A DNA stretch of 64,000 nt from Cylindrospermum sp. FACHB-282 (lineage in GTDB: Bacteria; Cyanobacteriota; Cyanobacteriia; Cyanobacteriales; Nostocaceae): positions 168,000-231,999 of the forward strand of contig NZ_JACJRJ010000001.1 of the NCBI RefSeq assembly GCF_014697195.1. The letters run 5' to 3'. How positions within the stretch are numbered: position 1 is the stretch's first letter; each line of letters starts with the position of its first letter. The position numbers were made by a program, and so were the translations under genes. Below the pieces are notes generated by a model that saw nothing but the letters and a program-made list of their open reading frames with translations, did no database searches and had not been told where the DNA came from. This document shows, in pieces, positions 59,775-64,000 of the stretch.

Positions 59775-60911
59775 ATGAGAATTGCCCTATTTACCGAAAC
59801 CTTTTTGCCCAAGGTTGACGGCATTGTAACGCGACTGCGCCACACCGTTGATCACTTACAGCGCAATGGAGATCAAGTCTTGGTGATTGCCCCTGAGGGT
59901 GGCATTACTGAACACAAAGGAGCGAGAGTTTATGGTGTTACTGGCTTTCCTCTACCATTGTATCCAGAGTTGAAAATGGCATTGCCCCGTCCAGCCATTG
60001 GTTCTGCCTTAGAAAAGTTTCAGCCAGATATTATTCATGTGGTTAATCCAGCAGTTTTGGGATTATCTGGAATTTTTTACAGCAAAGTCCTGAAAATTCC
60101 CCTAGTGGCGTCTTACCATACCCATTTACCACAATATCTCCAGCATTACGGCTTGGGGATGCTAGAAGGGTTACTCTGGGAATTACTCAAGGGTGCCCAT
60201 AATCAAGCCGCGTTAAATCTGTGTACATCGACAGCAATGATGGCAGAATTAACAGGACATGGTATTGAACGAGTAGATTTGTGGCAACGTGGGGTGGATA
60301 CAGAGTTATTTCACCCTGATCTAGCTAGTGCCTCCATGCGATCGCATCTGTCCCAAAATCATCCCAAAAGCCCCTTACTACTTTACGTCGGACGTCTTTC
60401 TGCCGAAAAAGAAATTGAGCGCATTAAACCAATTTTAGAAGCCATTCCCGAAGCAAGGTTGGCACTGGTAGGAGATGGGCCTCACCGTCAAGCACTGCAA
60501 AAACACTTTGCAGGCACAAACACCCATTTTGTGGGTTATCTCATGGGAAAGGAGTTAGGATCTGCCTTTGCTAGCGCTGATGCCTTTATCTTTCCTTCCC
60601 GAACAGAGACACTAGGATTAGTGCTACTAGAAGCGATGGCTGGGGGATGTCCAGTAGTCGCCTGCCGTTCTGGGGGAATTCCTGATATTGTCACAGATGG
60701 GGTAAATGGATATCTGTTTGAACCAACAGAAGATATCCAATTGGCGATCGCAGCTACTTTTCGTCTCTTACAACAGCAACAAGAACGAACCGTTATCCGT
60801 CAAAATGCTCGGAAGGAAGCAGAAAGATGGGGATGGGCAGCTGCCACACGCCAGCTACAAGACTATTATTCCAAGGTAATCTTCTCTCAAAAGTTGACAA
60901 AAGCTTTCTAA
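59775..60911 (+). CDS. sqdX: Sulfoquinovosyltransferase SqdX (GT4)
   Basis: Transfers sulfoquinovose from UDP-sulfoquinovose to diacylglycerol, completing SQDG. The 378 residues start MRIALFTETFLPKVDGIVTRL, the typical SqdX N-terminus, with PDIIHVVNPAVLG, ASYHTHLPQYLQHYGLG, WQRGVDTELFHP, LLYVGRLSAEKEIERIKP and the GT-B donor motif FPSRTETLGLVLLEAMAGG near 275. Together with sqdB this gives the whole SQDG branch. It ends 4 bp inside a possible small antisense ORF. Confidence 0.95.
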   Translation: MRIALFTETFLPKVDGIVTRLRHTVDHLQRNGDQVLVIAPEGGITEHKGARVYGVTGFPLPLYPELKMALPRPAIGSALEKFQPDIIHVVNPAVLGLSGIFYSKVLKIPLVASYHTHLPQYLQHYGLGMLEGLLWELLKGAHNQAALNLCTSTAMMAELTGHGIERVDLWQRGVDTELFHPDLASASMRSHLSQNHPKSPLLLYVGRLSAEKEIERIKPILEAIPEARLALVGDGPHRQALQKHFAGTNTHFVGYLMGKELGSAFASADAFIFPSRTETLGLVLLEAMAGGCPVVACRSGGIPDIVTDGVNGYLFEPTEDIQLAIAATFRLLQQQQERTVIRQNARKEAERWGWAAATRQLQDYYSKVIFSQKLTKAF

Positions 60912-61066
60912 CTAGTACGACACGGCGGAAATAAAGCTACCATCCAAAATAGACGAAAAGCATACTTCATCAGCTTTTTTAATTTTGTATCCCGTACGGG
61001 ATCCCTAGGCTCTATGAGATAATTTTTAATTACACGAGCCTTAGCAGCTAATCCTTCTAACTTCAT
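60908..61066 (-). CDS. Possible small protein (52 aa)
   Basis: A frame starting MKLEGLAAKARVIKNYL, basic in the middle and ending with a hydrophobic stretch FRLFWMVALFPPC. An AGGA Shine-Dalgarno-like sequence lies 7 nt upstream of the ATG. It overlaps the sqdX end by 4 bp in the opposite direction. Unrecognised; could be chance. Confidence 0.35.
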   Translation of the reverse strand: MKLEGLAAKARVIKNYLIEPRDPVRDTKLKKLMKYAFRLFWMVALFPPCRTS

Positions 61067-61159
61067 ACTTCATCCTGCTGTTGATTTGTCAAATCAGGTT
61101 TCCCGCCTCAAACGTTGGGAAATGTTGTATTTAAAATTCAATAATCTATGGAAAAAAAT

Positions 61160-61188
61160 TTAAAATCTAAAATCTAAAATCTAAAATT
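61160..61188. repeat. Heptamer short tandem repeat (AAAATCT)n at the cyclase start
   Basis: Four copies of AAAATCT end 3 bp before the adenylyl cyclase ATG and so take up the place of the ribosome-binding site. Confidence 0.85.
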
Positions 61189-61191
61189 CCC

Positions 61192-63816
61192 ATGACACTT
61201 TCCCACTCAGGTAGCGTCTTGGCTACATTAACTGAACTTACACAAGTTAACCGCACCCAAGCCCTACTAAGTCGCGTCAAAGACCTTTCTGTTAACGAAT
61301 TTGTTTGCTTACTTGACTTCATCACCGCTGAGTTCCAGCAATTTCTCAGAGCTATTGATCTGCTCAATAATGAAGCTCTAGAAGCTCTGTTGGAGAAAGT
61401 ACTAGAAGCTATCACACTGAAAATTGGTCAAATTCTCCAAGCAGAACATACAGCTATTTTTTTAGTTGACTATCACAAAGGTCATCTGTGGTCAAAAGTC
61501 CTCCAAGAGCATACCCAAAAATTTTTAGAAATCCGGATTCCCATCACGGTTGGTATCCCTGGTCATGTTGCTAGTACGGGTGAATATCTAAACATATCTG
61601 AAACCTCATCTCACCCCCTCTTCAGCCCAGAACTGGAAAAACAAATGGGCTATAAGATTGACAATATTTTATGTATGCCAGTTTTAAGTAGCAAAAACCA
61701 GACTGTAGCTGTAGTGCAACTGGCCAATAAAGCTGGGGATGATCCTTTTAATCAAGATGATGAGGAGCGTTTTCGAGACTTTGCCGCTTCTATTGGCATT
61801 ATTCTAGAAAGCTGCCAGTCTTTTTATGTAGCAGCTCGCAATCAACGGGGGGCAACAGCGCTGTTGCGGGCAACTCAGACTCTGGGGCAAAGTCTGGATT
61901 TAGAAGCCACTTTGCAGATAGTCATGGAACAAGCCCGGATTTTAATGCAAGCAGACCGCAGCACACTGTTTTTGTATCGGAGAGAGATGGGCGAACTCTG
62001 GACAAAGGTGGCGGCCGCCTGCGATGATACACAATTTATAGAAATTCGGATCCCCGCTAATCGTGGTATTGCTGGCTATGTGGCTTCTACTGGTCAAGCG
62101 CTGAATATCCCTGATGCCTACAAAGACCCCCGATTTGACCCAAGTACAGATAAAAAGACTGGGTATCTAACTCATAATATCCTGTGTTTGCCAGTGTTTA
62201 ATTCGGCAAATGAATTGATTGGCGTGACGCAGTTAATTAATAAGGAACAAGGTAGTTTTACCGCCTCTGATGAAGAGTTTATGCGAGCGTTTAATATTCA
62301 GGCAGGAATTGCCCTGGAAAATGCCCGCTTATTTGAAAATCTGTTGTTGGAAAAACAGTATCAAAAAGACATCCTCCAAAGTCTTTCAGATGCTGTAATT
62401 TCTACTGATATGCAAGGACAGATTGTCACTATTAATGATGCCGCACTAGAGTTACTGGGTTGTCCCTTGAGAGAGCCTAGTAGCAAGAGTAACAAGCTGC
62501 TGTGGGAACAAAATTTGATTGGTCGCCTAGTTTGGGAGGTTGTGCCGATTGAAAATCTGCAAACCCGTCTGGAAGATAGTTTAAAAAATGGGGCCAGACA
62601 TTATGTGCCAGAGCAGAGTTTGTTGGTGGGACTGTATGAAGTTATTAGTGGTGAATATCGAGTAGTAACTGAGACTCACTTAGGAAAATCTATCCACACC
62701 ACTGGTGCTTCTGGGGTCAGGACTCAGCAATTAATTTTGGCTGTACGCTCACGCAGCAACCCAGACATTTTTATTCCCTGGAATCAACCGCTGATCCCCC
62801 AGTCTGAGTTTCTTAGTGCTGATGTGGTGCAAAAATTAGACCGCAGCACTAATCTTACCGTCAATCCCCTGACTAACCCGGAAGGTGGGGTACGGGGTGG
62901 GTTGGTGGTGTTAGAAGATATTAGTCAAGAAAAACGCTTGAAAACTACCATGTACCGCTACCTGACACCCCATGTAGCCGAGCAAGTTATGGCCCTGGGA
63001 GAGGATGCCTTGATGGTGGGTGAGCGTAAGGATGTGACTATCTTGTTTTCGGATATTCGGGGTTACACAACCCTAACAGAAAACTTGGGAGCGGCTGAGG
63101 TGGTATCACTGCTGAATCAGTATTTTGAAACGATGGTGGAGGCAGTTTTTAACTACGAAGGCACTCTTGATAAGTTTATAGGTGATGCCTTAATGGCAGT
63201 GTTTGGTGCGCCCCTACCGCTGACAGAAAATCATGCTTGGAGGGCAGTGCAGTCAGCATTGGATATGCGCCACCGTTTAGAGGAATTCAACCAGCGGCGG
63301 ATTATCCAGGCACAGCCACGAATTCATATTGGTATTGGGATTAGTTCTGGGGAAGTGGTTTCGGGTAATATCGGTTCCCACAAACGCATGGACTACACTG
63401 TGATTGGAGATGGTGTGAATTTGAGCTCTCGCTTGGAAGGTGTGACCAAAGAATATGGTTGTGATATTATTTTAAGTGAATTTACTTATAAAATGTGTGG
63501 CGATCGCATCTGGGTGCGCCAGTTGGATAAAATTCGGGTGAAAGGTAAACATCAGGCAGTGAATATCTACGAGTTAATTGGCGATCGCACCAAGCCCCTA
63601 GATGCCAATACCCAAGAGTTCTTGTCCCATTACCATAATGGACGTACTGCTTATTTAGGGCGCAACTTCTCAAATGCGATCGTCTGTTTTGAAGCTGCTA
63701 AACGCATTCGACCCATAGACCAAGCCGTTAATATCCACCTAGAACGCGCTTGTAATTACCAAGAAACACCACCACCAGATTCCTGGGATGGTGTGTGGAC
63801 AATGGTTGCCAAGTAG
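61192..63816 (+). CDS. cyaB: GAF-GAF-PAS adenylyl cyclase (CyaB type)
   Basis: An 874-residue class III cyclase. Two tandem GAF domains lie at about 60-215 and 230-380, as in Anabaena CyaB1/CyaB2 where GAF-B binds cAMP. A PAS-like region is at about 395-580 (SDAVISTDMQGQIVTINDAALELLG). The catalytic domain is at about 600-790. Metal ligands Asp621 (FSDIRG) and Asp665, base-specifying Lys661 (DKFIGD) and Thr736 (DYTVIGD), and transition-state Asn743 and Arg747 are all present, which predicts ATP as substrate. A TPR-like helical tail ends the protein. It turns ATP into cAMP and is likely self-regulated. Confidence 0.93.
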   Translation: MTLSHSGSVLATLTELTQVNRTQALLSRVKDLSVNEFVCLLDFITAEFQQFLRAIDLLNNEALEALLEKVLEAITLKIGQILQAEHTAIFLVDYHKGHLWSKVLQEHTQKFLEIRIPITVGIPGHVASTGEYLNISETSSHPLFSPELEKQMGYKIDNILCMPVLSSKNQTVAVVQLANKAGDDPFNQDDEERFRDFAASIGIILESCQSFYVAARNQRGATALLRATQTLGQSLDLEATLQIVMEQARILMQADRSTLFLYRREMGELWTKVAAACDDTQFIEIRIPANRGIAGYVASTGQALNIPDAYKDPRFDPSTDKKTGYLTHNILCLPVFNSANELIGVTQLINKEQGSFTASDEEFMRAFNIQAGIALENARLFENLLLEKQYQKDILQSLSDAVISTDMQGQIVTINDAALELLGCPLREPSSKSNKLLWEQNLIGRLVWEVVPIENLQTRLEDSLKNGARHYVPEQSLLVGLYEVISGEYRVVTETHLGKSIHTTGASGVRTQQLILAVRSRSNPDIFIPWNQPLIPQSEFLSADVVQKLDRSTNLTVNPLTNPEGGVRGGLVVLEDISQEKRLKTTMYRYLTPHVAEQVMALGEDALMVGERKDVTILFSDIRGYTTLTENLGAAEVVSLLNQYFETMVEAVFNYEGTLDKFIGDALMAVFGAPLPLTENHAWRAVQSALDMRHRLEEFNQRRIIQAQPRIHIGIGISSGEVVSGNIGSHKRMDYTVIGDGVNLSSRLEGVTKEYGCDIILSEFTYKMCGDRIWVRQLDKIRVKGKHQAVNIYELIGDRTKPLDANTQEFLSHYHNGRTAYLGRNFSNAIVCFEAAKRIRPIDQAVNIHLERACNYQETPPPDSWDGVWTMVAK

Positions 63817-63892
63817 GCGATTGGCAGGGGCACTCCTTTATGAGGCCATCGCTCTGAAAATTTAGCAAAATTTGGGGAAAATACAAGATGAA

Positions 63893-64000
63893 CTACCCAC
63901 AGTTGGCTACGCCTGAACTGTGGGTTTCTACATCCCCCAGTCCGTTTTTAGCGGAGACTTCCACAGATTTTTGACGCTTCATTGCCCCTAGTTGCTTCAT
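63893..64000 (-). CDS. tnpB: C-terminal end of a TnpB-family protein (cut by the window)
   Basis: The frame is open to the window edge and gives 35 residues beginning QLGAMKRQKSVEVSAKNGLG after the first two residues, with a VETHSSGVANCG tail and a TAG stop. The VET tail and following hairpin are typical of IS200/IS605 and IS1341-type TnpB genes, whose protein is an RNA-guided nuclease. Only the end is visible, so integrity of the gene and presence of tnpA are unknown. Confidence 0.55.
   Translation of the reverse strand: MKQLGAMKRQKSVEVSAKNGLGDVETHSSGVANCG
63895..63925 (-). other. Right-end hairpin of the TnpB element
   Basis: ACCCACAGTT (63895-63904) pairs exactly with AACTGTGGGT (63916-63925), loop GGCTACGCCTG. 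It overlaps the last TnpB codons, as for omega-RNA 3' ends in the IS200/IS605 group. Confidence 0.6.

Overview
The window is chromosomal DNA of a filamentous, probably heterocystous cyanobacterium (Nostoc/Anabaena/Calothrix group). The reasons are psaD, the crtP-crtB carotenoid pair, ferredoxin-thioredoxin reductase variable chain, two ndhD copies, sqdB/sqdX, ycf35 and ycf46 homologues, very frequent HIP1 octamers (GCGATCGC), and many heptamer-type short tandem repeats (GGTAATG, GACCACT, AAAATCT) between genes. No species call is made.

Layout. 0-21 kb: an amino-acid-type periplasmic binding lipoprotein, tRNA-Ser(GCT), crtB-crtP, rlpA, nagZ, a zinc-ribbon membrane protein, mutL, a cysteine-less rhodanese, an adenosine-deaminase-like enzyme, purA, rplY, a two-domain kinase, a YdcF protein, ftrV and a PP2C phosphatase. 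21-24.3 kb: an NfeD/stomatin pair, a Zur/FurB-type regulator, purS and purQ. 24.5-31.2 kb is an AT-rich accessory block with a large HsdR_N-like protein, two Uma2 nucleases and a two-gene operon of a Cas4/RecB-like PD-(D/E)XK nuclease translationally coupled to a long prokaryotic Argonaute. 31.2-43.7 kb returns to housekeeping genes: trpE, psaD, a DICT-GAF histidine kinase, a glycogen-debranching-type glucosidase, DUF2973/DUF2605, thrS and ndhD. 43.8-45.7 kb is a second accessory island, a TcmP/DUF5131 three-Cys pair, followed by thrB, a coiled-coil protein and a second ndhD. 49.6-53.6 kb holds unknown membrane proteins, a VapB antitoxin with a broken toxin, and an XRE/nucleotidyltransferase pair. 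53.8-64 kb has ycf35, ycf46, a ribbon-helix-helix protein, a lipoprotein, sqdB, sqdX, a CyaB-type adenylyl cyclase and, cut by the window end, a TnpB-type element.

The best candidate for an unusual system is the Argonaute operon at 27500-30609. The PIWI domain appears to keep a DEDH-type catalytic tetrad, the partner nuclease keeps D-x-K, Q-x3-Y and four cysteines, and the guide 5'-end pocket in MID looks atypical (Y-x3-Y instead of Y-x3-K). It sits among other nuclease-fold genes, which suggests a defence function. The TcmP/DUF5131 pair and the XRE/DUF6932 pair are further poorly described candidates.

All functional statements come from reading the translated sequence and remembered family motifs. 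No database search was run.
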